Counted from the stretch's first letter, positions 26,883 to 35,586 are shown. The stretch is DNA of 53,428 nucleotides from Olavius algarvensis associated proteobacterium Delta 3 (GCA_903231505.1 CAFBRK010000319.1:1-53428); one strand, 5' to 3'. Made by a program: numbers and translations. The notes: a model not told the origin generated them from the letters alone.

Positions 26883-27440
26883 ATGCGAAAAATCAAAAAG
26901 TATGCCAATCGGAAACTATATGATACCACCGACAAACGCTACATCTCTTTGAAGCGTTTGGCCGAGTTGATCAAAGACGGAGAAGAAGTCCAAATTATTG
27001 ATAATACCAACGGGGAGGATATTACATCGTCCATCGTGTCCCAGCTGCTTGCCCGGGACAGGAAGGATGCCAAGGAAGATGAGGTTCCCCCCGGGTTGCT
27101 GTTTGACCTGCTCCGAAAGGGTGGCGGGGCGGTCTCCGATTATGCACAGAAGTATGCTTCTTTTTGGAAAAGCGCCGTGCATCTGGCTGAAGACGAAGGA
27201 GACAAGCTGATCAAGCGTCTCGTTAAAAACAGGGAGTTGACGGCGGCCGAAGCCGGCAAGTTGAAGAAGGAGATCGTCGGTTACGCCGGCAATATGAAAG
27301 ACTGGATCTCAGAAACGGTAGACCGTCGGGTTAAAGATGTCATGGGTAAGATGAACCTGGCAACCAAGGAGCAGGTCGCTGAATTGACCAAGAAGGTCGA
27401 GGCCCTGGCCAAGAAGATAGAGAAACTACAGCCGAAATAG
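26883..27440 (+). CDS. PhaR/PhbF-like polyhydroxyalkanoate synthesis regulator
   Basis: 185 aa. The N-terminus MRKIKKYANRKLYDTTDKRY (then ISLKRLAELIKDGEEVQIID and GEDITSSIVSQLL) is the PHB/PHA accumulation regulator DNA-binding domain. From about residue 110 the protein is helical, and it ends in a Lys/Glu coiled coil (QVAELTKKVEALAKKIEKLQ) rather than the usual granule-associated domain. AAAGGAGG precedes the ATG. In other bacteria PhaR senses polyester granules and represses phasin genes. No PHA synthase is visible in the window, so the target is unknown. Confidence 0.82.
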   Translation: MRKIKKYANRKLYDTTDKRYISLKRLAELIKDGEEVQIIDNTNGEDITSSIVSQLLARDRKDAKEDEVPPGLLFDLLRKGGGAVSDYAQKYASFWKSAVHLAEDEGDKLIKRLVKNRELTAAEAGKLKKEIVGYAGNMKDWISETVDRRVKDVMGKMNLATKEQVAELTKKVEALAKKIEKLQPK

Positions 27441-27548
27441 CGCGAATAGTTCGTGACATCCTTTACGGCGGATCGATTCCGGTATGACCTGATCATCAAG
27501 ATTCCACGTTTTCCCCATTGTGACACAGTTCCTCTCGCCGGTATAAAC

Positions 27549-27575
27549 TTGACGTGTTTCCCAAAAAGCTATAAT
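27549..27575 (+). promoter_or_regulatory. Candidate sigma-70 promoter for the XRE regulator gene
   Basis: TTGACG (27549-27554), 15-bp spacer, and perfect TATAAT (27570-27575), about 58 nt before the ATG at 27633. The spacer is slightly short. Confidence 0.5.
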
Positions 27576-27632
27576 AAAGATCTCATAAAGGTGTGCACAT
27601 CTATCTTATGTATATCTCATATGGAGGCATCG

Positions 27633-28055
27633 ATGGAACTAAAACAGGCAGAAATCATCCAGGTGCTTCGAAGGCGCGCCCAGATGAACCAGGGAGATTT
27701 TGGCGCAAAGGCGTTTTCCACCTCCTTTGAATCGGGCCGAACCAAGGTGAAGAACATTGAACTCGGCAAGCAGGTGCCGACCTACGATGATCTGAAAAAC
27801 ATGGCTGAGGTTCTCGGCCTGCCGGTTTCCGAATTGATGCCGAGTACGGATGCTCAACCGACAGCGGGCATCCATGGTGTCGAAATCAGCAGACCTGTGC
27901 TGGATCGCTTCCCGGGGCTGGAAGACTATCTGGGGATGCTGGAAAAAGCGGTCAAAATTGACGACAGTGACCTGATCGGCTACATTACGGATAAGATTTC
28001 ATCCCTGCTCCATCAACCACAGGACGCCGAATATACCCGGCGGCGGTCCGGATAA
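27633..28055 (+). CDS. XRE-family helix-turn-helix regulator
   Basis: 140 aa. Residues 5-70 form a Cro/CI-type HTH (IIQVLRRRAQMNQGDFGAKA, then VKNIELGKQVPTYDDLKNMA). The C-terminal half is a short, predicted helical domain (LDRFPGLEDYLGMLEKAVKIDDSDLIGYITDKISSLL) of no recognised family. GGAGG lies before ATG 27633; the upstream in-frame extension is not protein-like. It is followed 18 nt later by a small membrane-protein gene, probably one transcript and possibly a regulator/target pair. Confidence 0.8.
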   Translation: MELKQAEIIQVLRRRAQMNQGDFGAKAFSTSFESGRTKVKNIELGKQVPTYDDLKNMAEVLGLPVSELMPSTDAQPTAGIHGVEISRPVLDRFPGLEDYLGMLEKAVKIDDSDLIGYITDKISSLLHQPQDAEYTRRRSG

Positions 28056-28073
28056 CGGCTGGAGGGAAGACTT

Positions 28074-28406
28074 ATGCCCGGCTTACCAACCTTTGATGGC
28101 GACAACATCGACCTGTATATGCAGTTGTTGTCCGACGCCCAAAGACTGGAAGACAAGAAAATGATCCGGATGATCGTGCGGCAGCTTCGGGTTCAAACCG
28201 GTCGAACGGCCTTCCCGGAGAACAGCGACGGTGTCATCCCGTTTCCATGCGCTGCGACCGGCTCGGCGTGCGCGGTGGCCGAAGTGGAGTTCTGGAAAGA
28301 TTCACAGTTCTGGACGGATCTTGTCCAGTTTATCGTGGTCCTCATTGCCGGCCTGTCATGGTTCACGCTGCCGTTGCTCCTCAACGCGTTCATCCTTCAC
28401 GGGTAG
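28074..28406 (+). CDS. Small C-terminally anchored membrane protein, unknown
   Basis: 110 aa; the N-terminal 70 residues are soluble (FDGDNIDLYMQLLSDAQRLEDKKMIRMIVRQLRVQ), and a C-terminal helix (FWTDLVQFIVVLIAGLSWFTLPLLLNAFIL) anchors it. GGAGGG precedes the ATG. Encoded just behind an XRE regulator in the same direction. No family recognised. Confidence 0.65.
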   Translation: MPGLPTFDGDNIDLYMQLLSDAQRLEDKKMIRMIVRQLRVQTGRTAFPENSDGVIPFPCAATGSACAVAEVEFWKDSQFWTDLVQFIVVLIAGLSWFTLPLLLNAFILHG

Positions 28407-28593
28407 CGAACCGTCCGCTTCGGCCCTTTAACCCGGGGTCAGGGTTAAAGGGCATACGTTCCGGGGCCGCTTCCGCTCCGCTGTTTCATGAGTGCCGCCT
28501 TCCAGACCCTCAAACCAACCTTACCCGCTAAACGGCCCTTTCTATAGCGATTTACAGAATTCCGTTCCGATTCCTTTTATGATCAACCTATCA

Positions 28594-28673
28594 CCGCAAC
28601 GGCGCAGAGGTCGCAGAGGTGATTTTAATTTTGCATTTCACTGCCCTACGACTTTTCGGTCATCGTTTCCATC
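28594..28673. repeat. Dispersed GC-GCAGAG-type repeat, copy 2, with degenerate counter-arm
   Basis: ACCGCAACGGCGCAGAGGTC (28594 on) continues as GCAGAGG. A degraded reverse-complement arm lies 50 nt further on (ACTGCCCTACGACTTTTCGG), and the element ends with CGGTCATCGTTTCCAT, identical to 86-101 in copy 1. The 339-nt gap 28407-28745 contains this element and the inverted repeat at 28695-28746, and no gene. Confidence 0.6.
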
Positions 28674-28694
28674 GATTTTATTTATATTTGTACT

Positions 28695-28746
28695 TGACAG
28701 AAATACTCAAATGAGTCATTAAAAGCCCAAAAGGGTATTTCTGTCA
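28695..28746 (+). promoter_or_regulatory. Inverted repeat overlapping the permease start codon
   Basis: TGACAGAAATAC (28695-28706) pairs exactly with GTATTTCTGTCA (28735-28746). The right arm ends on the A of the permease ATG, and a third TGACAG follows at 28747. TTGACA (28694-28699) overlaps the left arm as a possible -35 box. If transcription starts upstream, the hairpin would hide the start codon; alternatively it is an operator. The AAGGG ribosome site sits at the loop/stem border. Confidence 0.55.
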
Positions 28747-30179
28747 TGACAGAACCGGACCATCATACAGAACTCAAACGGGATATCGGGTTGTTTACCG
28801 CCACAGCCCTGGTGATCGCCAACATGGTCGGCACAGGGATTTTTACGACATCCGGATTTGTCATCGGCGAAGTGGGCAGCCCATATCTGATGCTGTTGTG
28901 CTGGATGGTCGGTGGTATCTTCGCCCTCTGCGGCGCCCTCTGTTACGGAGAACTCGGGGTCAGGTTTCCCAGTGCCGGTGGTGAGTACCTCTTTCTTAAG
29001 AAGGCGTTCGGGCGACCGATGGGGTTTTTATCCGGATGGATCTCCCTGATTGTGGGATTTTCAGCACCCATCGCTGCGGCCGCCATCGCGTTTGCGACGT
29101 ATTTCTTAAAGGCGATGTCCTCTTCGCCGAATGTTGAATGGTCCGTCTCCATCGCCGGCCTTCCCCCCGTTGCGATGTCGCCTCGGCTGGTCATCGCCAT
29201 CGGTGTGGTGGGTGCCGTCTCCATCCTTCATTGTCATAGCCTCAAATTGGGCAGTCGGGTTCAGAATGTGTTGACCCTCTTCAAGGTGGGTCTCATCGTC
29301 ATTTTTATTGTCGCCGGGTTTACATCCGGAAATGGTAGTTTTGAGCATCTGGGCGAATTTCCCGGATCAGGGCAAATTTTTAGAGTCGAGTTTGCGATTG
29401 CCCTGATTTTTGTGTCCTTTGCCTACAGCGGCTGGAATGCGGCGGCCTATCTCGGCGGGGAGATCCAACGGCCACGGCGAAATATTCCGATGGCCCTGCT
29501 TATCGGCACGATGGTCGTCAGCGGACTCTACATTCTATTGAATTTCGTCTATATCTATGCATTACCGCCAGCGCAGATGGCCGGGCTTCTCGAGATCGGT
29601 GCCGCCGCTGCAAACGCGCTGTTCGGGAATACCGTCGGCGCTCTGATCAACGGCGCCATCGCGGTGGGGTTGCTGTCGGTTCTCAGCGCCATGATTCTCA
29701 CCGGTCCCAGGGTCTATTATGCCATGGCCCGGGACGGACTATTTTTCAGTGCATTCGGCCGTGTCGATGCCTGTCGGCGCACACCGGCGCCGGCCATCGG
29801 TCTGCAGGCCGGTCTTTCGGTAGTCATGATACTCACGGCGGCCTATGACTGGCTGCTGCTGTATATCGGGTTTACCCTGTCCCTGTCGGCCATGCTCACG
29901 GTTGCCGGTTTGATCCGGCTCCGGTTTCGGGATCCCTTGCCGTCCGGGGTGTATGCCACGTTCGCCTATCCCATCCCGCCGCTGATTTTTATTCTCGGTA
30001 ATCTCTGGATTGTTTACATCTCGGTGATTAATCGGCCCGGACCGATACTGGCCGGAGTCGCAACACTGGCCCTGGGGCTTTGTGTTTATGTGGTTTTTGG
30101 ACGACGGTCAGGGGCTGCAGGAATCGTCGAAGGTCGCCAACCGGAACCCGTATCTGTCTCGGACAGCCCGCCGGCGTGA
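28746..30179 (+). CDS. APC-family amino-acid permease
   Basis: 477-aa inner-membrane transporter with about 12 helices, amino acid-polyamine-organocation superfamily. The first helix motif is LVIANMVGTGIFTTSGFVIG, followed by GALCYGELGVRFPSAGGEYLFLKKAFG and the conserved FVSFAYSGWNAAAYLGGEIQRPRRNIP. Similar to LAT/AGT-type transporters; substrate cannot be read from sequence. The two methyltransferase genes follow on the same strand after 30 nt. Confidence 0.9.
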   Translation: MTEPDHHTELKRDIGLFTATALVIANMVGTGIFTTSGFVIGEVGSPYLMLLCWMVGGIFALCGALCYGELGVRFPSAGGEYLFLKKAFGRPMGFLSGWISLIVGFSAPIAAAAIAFATYFLKAMSSSPNVEWSVSIAGLPPVAMSPRLVIAIGVVGAVSILHCHSLKLGSRVQNVLTLFKVGLIVIFIVAGFTSGNGSFEHLGEFPGSGQIFRVEFAIALIFVSFAYSGWNAAAYLGGEIQRPRRNIPMALLIGTMVVSGLYILLNFVYIYALPPAQMAGLLEIGAAAANALFGNTVGALINGAIAVGLLSVLSAMILTGPRVYYAMARDGLFFSAFGRVDACRRTPAPAIGLQAGLSVVMILTAAYDWLLLYIGFTLSLSAMLTVAGLIRLRFRDPLPSGVYATFAYPIPPLIFILGNLWIVYISVINRPGPILAGVATLALGLCVYVVFGRRSGAAGIVEGRQPEPVSVSDSPPA

Positions 30180-30209
30180 CAGCCCGGCTGGAGAAAGGAG
30201 GAGCATTCA

Positions 30210-31202
30210 ATGAAGCGGAACAGCACCCATCAGCGTTATCTCGTATTTGTCACAATCTTTCTCATGCTGGGGGCGGTGGCCATTCTCGATGCCCGAAAGG
30301 CCGATGCCGTCCGGCCCGGGGAAGTCTCATGGACGGCCGAGGGGGTTGCGGCCCTTCGGGCAATTGGCGCCCTGTGCCCGGACGAAAAGATCCGAAATCC
30401 GGACTACCTTGCCGTAAAATTTATCAATCCCGCCTACTGGCACTATTCCGTATACAAGCCGTCAAACTACGACGTCTCCATGAGAGTGATCCGGGCCTAT
30501 CGGGTCGACACCTATTTCCTGGTCAATGCCCGGACCCACAAACTCGACCAAACTTTGCTGCAAATGGCCTCAGACGGTCTGGAGCAGGTGGTGGTGCTCG
30601 GCGCAGGTTTCGACACGAGGGCGTATCGATTTGCGAAGAAGATGCCGGGTATCCGGTTCTTCGAGCTGGATCTGCCGGCGACTCTGGAAAGAAAAAAGCA
30701 GGTCGTTGCACAAGCCCTTGGGGAGGTGCCGGATTACGTGGCATACGCCCCCATCGATTTCAACACGGAGACCATCGAAGAGGCCCTGGTTCGGGTCGGG
30801 TACGATCCTGCAAAGAAAACCTATTTCGTGTGGGAAGGGGTCACCATGTACATCACCGAGGAAGCCGTGAAGGCGACCCTGCAGTTTATCGCCGCGCGAT
30901 CGGCACCCGGCTCCGCCGTGGTGTTTGACTACCTTTTGGCCGGGGTGGCGGCCCGGGACTGGAAAAAATACCCCAAGGCCCGCTTTTCGGCGACCCTCTG
31001 CGCAGTGCACGGCGAGCCCTGGATATTCGGATTTCCCGAACCATCGGCAGAAGAGTTTGTCCGGAAGACCGGCCTGGAAGTCGTCGAAGACCTCAACGGT
31101 GAAGAAATGACCGCCAAATATATGACGCGATCCGATGGTAAAGTGGATGGCATGGCCGGAAGTCACTGGGGACTGATGCATGCAAGGGTGCCAGAACGAT
31201 AG
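30210..31202 (+). CDS. Exported-looking class I SAM methyltransferase (TIGR00027/PPM type), copy 1
   Basis: 330 aa. Methyltransferase motif I VVVLGAGFDTRAYRF, acidic-loop IRFFELDLPATLERKKQV and YFVWEGVTMYITEEAV mark the leucine-carboxyl-methyltransferase-like TIGR00027 family. Before the domain there is a basic start and hydrophobic helix (YLVFVTIFLMLGAVAIL) ending ADA, a plausible signal-peptidase site just before VRPGEVSWTAE. SAM is not normally available in the periplasm, so membrane anchoring or an unrecognised function is possible. AAAGGAGG precedes the ATG. The next gene is a paralogue. Confidence 0.85.
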   Translation: MKRNSTHQRYLVFVTIFLMLGAVAILDARKADAVRPGEVSWTAEGVAALRAIGALCPDEKIRNPDYLAVKFINPAYWHYSVYKPSNYDVSMRVIRAYRVDTYFLVNARTHKLDQTLLQMASDGLEQVVVLGAGFDTRAYRFAKKMPGIRFFELDLPATLERKKQVVAQALGEVPDYVAYAPIDFNTETIEEALVRVGYDPAKKTYFVWEGVTMYITEEAVKATLQFIAARSAPGSAVVFDYLLAGVAARDWKKYPKARFSATLCAVHGEPWIFGFPEPSAEEFVRKTGLEVVEDLNGEEMTAKYMTRSDGKVDGMAGSHWGLMHARVPER

Positions 31203-31264
31203 GAGCATTCCAGAACGTGGAAATCGGGCTTTCTGATTCCTATGACTTCAAGGAGGAACCTGAC

Positions 31265-32254
31265 ATGTTTCGACACGCACAAGCACATACCTTGATTCGA
31301 AACGGATGGATCGCATCCATCGTGACCATGATGATACTGATGATTCCGGCAAAATCATCGGCTGTTCGCCCCGGTAAGGTTTCATTTACTGCTGAAATCA
31401 CCACGGCCCAGCGGGCTGTGGCCGCCATGCATCCGGATGAAAAGCTGCGAAATCCGGATTATCTCGCGGAAAAGTTCGTGAGCGACGAATGCTGGCACTA
31501 CTATCACTACAGCCGGGATTTCAAGACATCCATGACATTCATCAAGACCTTCCGCGTCGGGACGTACTACTATACCAACGCACGTACCAAACATATCGAC
31601 CGCCTTTTCCAGGAAGCGGCAAAGGATGGCCTGGAGCAGGTCCTGGTGCTGGGGGCGGGGTTCGACAGCCGCGCGTACCGATTTCAAAAACACCTGCCAA
31701 AGGTAAAATTCTTCGAGATGGACCTGCCGGCGACCATCGCCCAAAAACAGGCCACCGTCATAAAGATCTTCGGAAAGGCCCCTAGAAATGTCGTCTATGT
31801 TCCGATCGATTTTAACACCCAGGACATTGGGGCGGCGCTCAAGGCGAAGGGGTACCTTCCGAAACGGAAGACCTTTATCATTTGGGAAGGGGTGACCTAT
31901 TACATTGCCGCCCAGGCGGTCGACAAAACATTGCGCTTTATCGCCAGCCATTCCGCACCCGGCAGTACCGTGGTCTTTGACTATATGCCGGACCCGGCGG
32001 TCAAAGGAGATTACAAGAAATACCCGGCGGTTCGGCGGGCCGCCTTTCGGCTCGCACTCGCAGGAGAACCACTGCTCAGTGGTCTTCCGGAAGGTAGCGG
32101 AGCGGTAAACGGATACATCAATGAACGCGGGCTGGAAGTGATTTCCGATGTGGGGTCACAGGAACTCACCCAGATGTACCTAATCGGTAGCGACGGAAAG
32201 CCGGACGGCAAACCGCCCGGTCACTTTCGGATCGTGTATGCGAAGGTCCCTTAA
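31265..32254 (+). CDS. Exported-looking class I SAM methyltransferase (TIGR00027/PPM type), copy 2
   Basis: 329-aa paralogue of the preceding gene with the same layout: hydrophobic leader (WIASIVTMMILMIPAKSSA) ending before VRPGKVSFTAE, then LVLGAGFDSRAYRF, KFFEMDLPATIAQKQ and FIIWEGVTYYIA. AAGGAGG lies 8 nt before ATG 31265; the ORF is open to 31217 but without a start site. Both copies conserve VRPG after the putative cleavage point, which suggests selection on the exported form. The pair probably arose by local duplication. Substrate unknown. Confidence 0.85.
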   Translation: MFRHAQAHTLIRNGWIASIVTMMILMIPAKSSAVRPGKVSFTAEITTAQRAVAAMHPDEKLRNPDYLAEKFVSDECWHYYHYSRDFKTSMTFIKTFRVGTYYYTNARTKHIDRLFQEAAKDGLEQVLVLGAGFDSRAYRFQKHLPKVKFFEMDLPATIAQKQATVIKIFGKAPRNVVYVPIDFNTQDIGAALKAKGYLPKRKTFIIWEGVTYYIAAQAVDKTLRFIASHSAPGSTVVFDYMPDPAVKGDYKKYPAVRRAAFRLALAGEPLLSGLPEGSGAVNGYINERGLEVISDVGSQELTQMYLIGSDGKPDGKPPGHFRIVYAKVP

Positions 32255-32320
32255 GCCAACCATCCAAGAATGACCCGGATCCCGTTGCGAAGGTGGATGA
32301 TTTCCGGCTTTAAAGCGACC

Positions 32321-32416
32321 GGATTCATCGGAATCGGTATCGGGTTCGGTATCGGGTTCGACTTCGACGAATGCCGTTCTGGATCGATTCCGATTCCGAT
32401 ACCGATCCCGACCCCG
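32321..32416. repeat. Hexanucleotide GGTATC/GGTTCG array with opposing arm
   Basis: Forward units GGAATC, GGTATC, GGGTTC (period 6) at 32321-32370 face reverse-complement units GATTCC, GATACC, GATCCC at 32383-32416. The two sides can pair over more than 20 bp with few mismatches, forming a hairpin just beyond the second methyltransferase. The same family recurs at 43811-43896. The remainder of the 32255-32579 gap shows no gene. Confidence 0.75.
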
Positions 32417-32579
32417 GACACGACGCTATCTGGATTTGTCCGGGACCGTATCCTCTTCGTAAATAGACACCAAACTGATGCGGAGCATCGTTATGGCATT
32501 TCATGACATCTTGTGAAGCGCACCCGATGCTGGTATGGGAAAGGACCGGAGGGTGCGCCTCGTGTTTGGGCAGAATGAC

Positions 32580-32762
32580 ATGGCTGGGTATACGGACCAC
32601 ATCAGAACCGCGGTTAAGCGGTTTCGGGATACGTTTGTCAAACCATTCTTGATTATCATCAATTGCCTCATCGGTTTTATCTTCGAATTTCTTGTCGAAC
32701 TCCCCTTCCTGGTGATCCTCGGATTTCATTATCTGTTCCGCAAGAAGCGCCCAATGGAATAG
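32580..32762 (+). CDS. Possible 60-aa membrane protein
   Basis: MAGYTDHIRTAVKRFRDTFV followed by a hydrophobic stretch (FLIIINCLIGFIFEFLVELPFLVILGFHYLF) and a basic end. One or two helices. Ribosome site weak; it might be an orphan remnant. It stands alone between a repeat hairpin and the CDP-alcohol phosphotransferase gene. Confidence 0.4.
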   Translation: MAGYTDHIRTAVKRFRDTFVKPFLIIINCLIGFIFEFLVELPFLVILGFHYLFRKKRPME

Positions 32763-32941
32763 CGAATTATCGACGGAATCGCCGGATACCCGCCTTGACA
32801 CCGCCGGGGTCCATATCCTATTCTAAACATGTAAATGTCACGTCACCCGCAGCCTTCCACAGCGATTTAGCGGACCGCCCCGTGGACGGGTGCTTCACAT
32901 CCAGCCTGCAGGATATTTCTTCTGGAATTGGAACATAACGC

Positions 32942-34408
32942 ATGCCCGGAGAACACTTTATATCGAGACGCGTAACGGCAGTTCTGGTCTACAGCCGTCC
33001 GCCCCTGGTCTTTGGTGGAATGCTCTGCGCAATATCGGTGATGTGGTCCCGAAGTCCGGTCGTTTACACCCTCGGCGTCGTTCTCCTGTTTATCTCCATG
33101 ACTTTCGATCTTGTCGACGGCTGGTTTGCCGCCCGATACCAGCCCGATTCCCCAATGGGGCAACTGGCCGAGAGGATCATGGACAAGCTGGTGTATTCGA
33201 TCATCTTCCCCGTTGTGGCTGTCGGAGAGATGTGGCGGTTGGTGTTCATTTCAGAGGGGCACACCCGCGGTGAGCTGCTCCACGCCATTTTTATCCTGAT
33301 TCTGTGTATCACGGTGCTCGTGAGGGACAACTTTGCGGCGTTCATGCGGGGTTTTGCTTTCCGGCAGGGGCAGGATCCCGAAATGAGAGAATTTACCCGG
33401 CTGAGAACCGCCGTGGCCGCGCCGGTTGCCGCACTATTATACGCACATGCGTTTTACGTGCCCGAAGGCCCCCCGTCGTGGATTTATTTCTGGATCTCGT
33501 GGCTGGGCAACCTGCCCCTGCGACTCCTGTTCGTGATCGAAATTGTTTTTCTGGTCATCAATCTCGGTTCCATCGCAGGCTACTGCCGGAAATACGGCAG
33601 CTATTGTCTCGACGAGCTCTGTCTGGAGAACGAGGTTCTACGCCGGAAGTTTCTGACCTTCTTCCCCAATTCCCTGACCGTGATGAACGCCATGATGGGT
33701 CTGCTGTCCGTCTTCTTCGCCTATCAGGGTCGTATCCGGGAAGCCTTCCTGATTCTGACCGGTGCCACCCTGTTTGATAAGCTTGACGGTGCTGTGGCCC
33801 GGAAACTGGGCCTGAACGAGCCGCCTGCGGACACCGACCATCCCCGCAAAATCAGCCTCGGGGCGCTTCTCGATGACCTGGCCGACGGTGTCAGTTTCTG
33901 CATCGTTCCGGCGTGGATTTTCTACATTGTTCTATCCGGGATCGATGCTCCGGTGATGGACCGGATTCCACTGGGCTGGATTGCCATCTTCTATATGGCG
34001 ATGGGGATCCTTCGGCTGATATACTTTACACTGGATAAACATCCGATCCCAGGCTTCTTCAAGGGGCTTCCAACACCGGCTGCGGCATTGCTGGCGGTCT
34101 CTCCACTGGTGATTCTGGACCAGATCCGGCTGGACGCTTCGGAGGCCTTTGTTTCCTGGGGTGTTTTCTGCTCGGGGTTGATGGTGTTTACCGCGATTCT
34201 GATGAACGTCTACCCCATCCGTTATCTGCATTACGGGCGATTCATGAACCGGAATCCCCTGTTCGCATCCATCATGATGCTCCTGGGGGTGGCCTTTGTG
34301 TTCACGCCGTATTTCGGCCATTTTTGTTTCGCGTGCATGGTTATCTATGTGCTGTCTCCTTTGGTGACCCGGCGAATACGGCCGGAAATTGCAGCACGGG
34401 AGACCTAG
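32942..34408 (+). CDS. Tandem double-domain CDP-alcohol phosphotransferase
   Basis: 488-aa polytopic membrane protein with two CDP-alcohol phosphatidyltransferase domains in one chain. The second (about 225-480) has a full signature, DKLDGAVARKLGLNE...GALLDDLADG, with a short insertion between AR and G. The first (about 1-215) keeps DLVDGWFAARYQPDSPMG, but the signature Arg position is Ala and the third metal Asp is Glu (QLAERIMD), so it may be inactive or altered. Family members make phosphatidylserine, phosphatidylglycerol or inositol lipids from CDP-diacylglycerol. The exact product is unknown. A terminator follows. Confidence 0.85.
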   Translation: MPGEHFISRRVTAVLVYSRPPLVFGGMLCAISVMWSRSPVVYTLGVVLLFISMTFDLVDGWFAARYQPDSPMGQLAERIMDKLVYSIIFPVVAVGEMWRLVFISEGHTRGELLHAIFILILCITVLVRDNFAAFMRGFAFRQGQDPEMREFTRLRTAVAAPVAALLYAHAFYVPEGPPSWIYFWISWLGNLPLRLLFVIEIVFLVINLGSIAGYCRKYGSYCLDELCLENEVLRRKFLTFFPNSLTVMNAMMGLLSVFFAYQGRIREAFLILTGATLFDKLDGAVARKLGLNEPPADTDHPRKISLGALLDDLADGVSFCIVPAWIFYIVLSGIDAPVMDRIPLGWIAIFYMAMGILRLIYFTLDKHPIPGFFKGLPTPAAALLAVSPLVILDQIRLDASEAFVSWGVFCSGLMVFTAILMNVYPIRYLHYGRFMNRNPLFASIMMLLGVAFVFTPYFGHFCFACMVIYVLSPLVTRRIRPEIAARET

Positions 34409-34462
34409 AGCCGAATCAGCACCAGAGACCGGGCTGAAATTGTCGGGTTGTCGGGATGCCAG

Positions 34463-34487
34463 AAGGGCTTAACAGGCCCTTTTTTTG
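34463..34487 (+). terminator. Intrinsic terminator after the CDP-alcohol phosphotransferase
   Basis: AAGGGC (34463-34468) and GCCCTT (34476-34481) form a short stem followed by a T7 run. Confidence 0.85.
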
Positions 34488-34610
34488 TGCTAATATTTCA
34501 GTTTAACGGAAAAAGCCGGGTGGGGACGTGCCCGGCGGTTCTCGGTCCCATTAGACCAATCGTTGCGCTTTCATGATAAACAGATTCTATTCCGGGAGGG
34601 AGATCATATC

Positions 34611-35114
34611 ATGCGGAACCTGTTTCTTCTGTTACTTCTGGTGCCGGCGATGGCAACGGCAGATTCGGAGTTGGTGACTGGACGGGCGGCGCCCCTGGAG
34701 GTCTATGAAAAGGTCAGGGAAGCCGCCCGATATCTGTCTGAGGCGGGAGAGGCAGGACTGAAAGAATTCGAAAATCCCCGGGGGCGTTTTGTCTGGAAGA
34801 ACGCCTTCGTCTGGGTCACCCAGTGCGATGAGTTGTATTGCCTGCCCGGTCCCAAAGCCAACAATATCGGGATCAACATCTCCAAGGCAAAGTGCTATCA
34901 AACCGGCAAACTATATATTCTAAACCTGTGTTTCGAAGCGAAGGATAATCCGAATGGGGCATGGGTGGAGTACTGGTGGCCCAAACAAGGGTATGAAAAG
35001 CCCCAGCGGCGGGTGAGTTACATGCGGCAGGTGCCCGGCACTCCGTACCAGGTCGTTGCCGGCACGTTCGATGACCAGACGTCCCTGGATGCCCTGAACG
35101 ATCTGATCAAATAA
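34611..35114 (+). CDS. Exported Cache-domain protein
   Basis: 167 aa. Signal peptide NLFLLLLLVPAMATADS then a single Cache-like domain: AAPLEVYEKVREAARYLSEA, FVWKNAFVWVTQCDELYCLPGP, WVEYWWPKQGYEKPQRRVSY and TPYQVVAGTFDD. Such domains sense small carboxylates or amino acids when attached to chemoreceptors; here it stands alone, like periplasmic solute-sensing partners. A possible disulfide pair is Cys-Asp-Glu-Leu-Tyr-Cys. GGGAGGGA precedes ATG 34611. Confidence 0.85.
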   Translation: MRNLFLLLLLVPAMATADSELVTGRAAPLEVYEKVREAARYLSEAGEAGLKEFENPRGRFVWKNAFVWVTQCDELYCLPGPKANNIGINISKAKCYQTGKLYILNLCFEAKDNPNGAWVEYWWPKQGYEKPQRRVSYMRQVPGTPYQVVAGTFDDQTSLDALNDLIK

Positions 35115-35157
35115 ACAGGTTCTTCAGCATTCTTTCCAAATATTTAATTTGATAATT

Positions 35158-35275
35158 CCCTGTAGCTTGCTGCAGGGTGGCCTTTGGTTCCCTCTCCCCG
35201 CGGTGGGAGAGGGTTAGGGTGAGGGGGTTAAGAATAGATATCCCCCCCTTTGATACCCCGCAGCTTGCTGCGGGG
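35158..35275 (+). repeat. Composite hairpin repeat A
   Basis: Three hairpins in order: CCCTGTAG/CTGCAGGG (35158-35177); CCCTCTCCC/GGGAGAGGG (35190-35213) followed by TTAGGGTGAGGGGG; and CCCCGCAG-CTTG-CTGCGGGG (35256-35275). The last two recur in the same order, orientation and spacing at 39842-39921. The CCCTCTCC/GGAGAGGG part is a dispersed repeat known from many proteobacteria; the CCCCGCAG hairpin is REP-like. The rest of 35115-35510 holds no gene. Confidence 0.75.
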
Positions 35276-35586
35276 AGCTTCATTTTGATATCTAATTTTT
35301 TGTATATCACTCGAACCCTCGACTCCTTGGATCCTTCGGGGGCACACCAAGTTGATCGAAGACTACCCATTCATTGGGCCTGAGTTGACGGCATTTGTAT
35401 CTGGGATGATCTGCTTCATGTAGATGTGAAAGGAGAGTGGGGAAGGGGCCGACAGCCGCCTTCCCCCTCTCTGCCGGTGAAAATTGTTTGACGACGGCAT
35501 CCGGGCGGCGCTACCAGCCCCGGCCGCCGCGACCTCCCCCACGACCTCCGCCGCCGCTACCCCAGGTAAATCCCGGGTCGATCTTT

